A stretch of 13,263 nt of DNA from JAFGSZ01 sp964492185. GTDB lineage: Bacteria; Bacteroidota; Bacteroidia; Bacteroidales; UBA10428. Of this stretch, positions 13,040 through 13,263 are shown one piece after another; within the stretch, counting starts at the first letter, position 1, and each line of letters opens with the position of its first letter. Under the pieces are notes generated by a model. That model searched no databases, was not told the DNA's origin, and was given only the letters and a program-made list of their open reading frames with translations. The stretch covers positions 1-13,263 of the forward strand of contig CAZBJH010000099.1 in NCBI GenBank assembly GCA_964492185.1, given 5' to 3'. A program made the translations under genes and the position numbers.

Positions 13040-13186
13040 ATGGCAAAAAAGAAAATAAATGCTAAGGCTTCGCTGCAGGAATAATACGGGCGATTTACTG
13101 CAAACCTCCAACAGGATGCGGTAAAGAGAAGCATAAATGCCTGGGGTTCGCGGCAGAAAGCACAGGATTTTTTAGTTTTCTGTTAA
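13040..13186 (+). pseudogene. Candidate broken small reading frame
   Basis: From ATG 13040 the frame reads MAKKKINAKASLQE, then TAA at codon 15 (13082-13084), then YGRFTANLQQDAVKRSINAW and on to a TAA at 13184-13186. The Lys/Arg/Gln/Ala-rich composition looks protein-like and more GC-rich than its surroundings. It also contains an approximate internal repeat (INAkaSlQ and INAwgSrQ). It may be a 48-codon gene killed by one nonsense codon, or chance. No family is recognised and no ribosome-binding features were seen. Confidence 0.25.
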
Positions 13187-13263
13187 CGATTTTTACTTAA
13201 TATTGTTGATTAAGTGTTTTCTATTTCATGATAAAAGATATACCATGCACACAAAATTTCTGT

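Noticed and set aside
12949..13134. 61-codon minus-strand frame
   Set aside because: No domain or signal; the opposite strand shows a more protein-like, though broken, frame.

Overview
This window most likely comes from a member of the Bacteroidota, probably a polysaccharide-degrading, Bacteroidales/Marinilabiliales-like organism. Several things suggest this. Starts lack Shine-Dalgarno sequences and sit behind A/T-rich leaders. A promoter-like TAnnTTTG box lies upstream of one gene. The gene families are typical of the phylum: DUF6599, a Tat-exported DUF362 protein, a GH67 alpha-glucuronidase, a GH28 remnant and a Bacteroidota-type PurF paralogue. No rRNA, tRNA, CRISPR array, integrase or transposase was found.

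Layout. Positions 1-180 are an unusually GC-rich, hairpin-rich edge that I cannot identify. 219-2237 is a two-gene unit of a Tat-exported DUF362 protein and a probable DUF6599 lipoprotein. It converges on an NAD(P)H-dependent FMN reductase at 2272-2850 (minus). 2851-3467 is non-coding; it holds copies of an inverted-repeat element with a 123-nt imperfect palindrome, followed by a structured leader. 3468-4874 is a PurF-like amidophosphoribosyltransferase paralogue whose glutaminase site is destroyed. After a hairpin-rich gap with its own promoter, 5204-7396 encodes a long KamA-type radical-SAM/PLP aminomutase. 7498-7899 (minus) is a GH28 polygalacturonase with its centre deleted. 8013-8867 (minus) is an A/T-rich FkbM methyltransferase. 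8868-9960 is A/T-rich and appears to hold a decayed coding fragment, a terminator-like hairpin and an operator-like palindrome. 9961-12177 is an exported GH67 alpha-glucuronidase. 12178-13263 has no intact gene; it holds a strong hairpin, a cobalamin-riboswitch-like remnant, a second copy of the repeat element and a broken small reading frame.

How the genes may work together. GH67 and the GH28 remnant point to plant cell-wall (xylan, pectin) use, but no SusC/SusD pair or regulator is present, so this is a fragment of that capability. The most interesting part is the centre. The PurF-like protein keeps its PRPP loop and probable Fe-S cysteines but has lost the N-terminal Cys and other glutaminase residues. 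The adjacent KamA-like enzyme keeps the substrate carboxylate-binding Arg, but where lysine aminomutase has two lysine-binding aspartates it carries Lys and Asn, the pair I recall for glutamate 2,3-aminomutase. Both genes have structured leaders. Whether they form one pathway is inference; each could also act alone.
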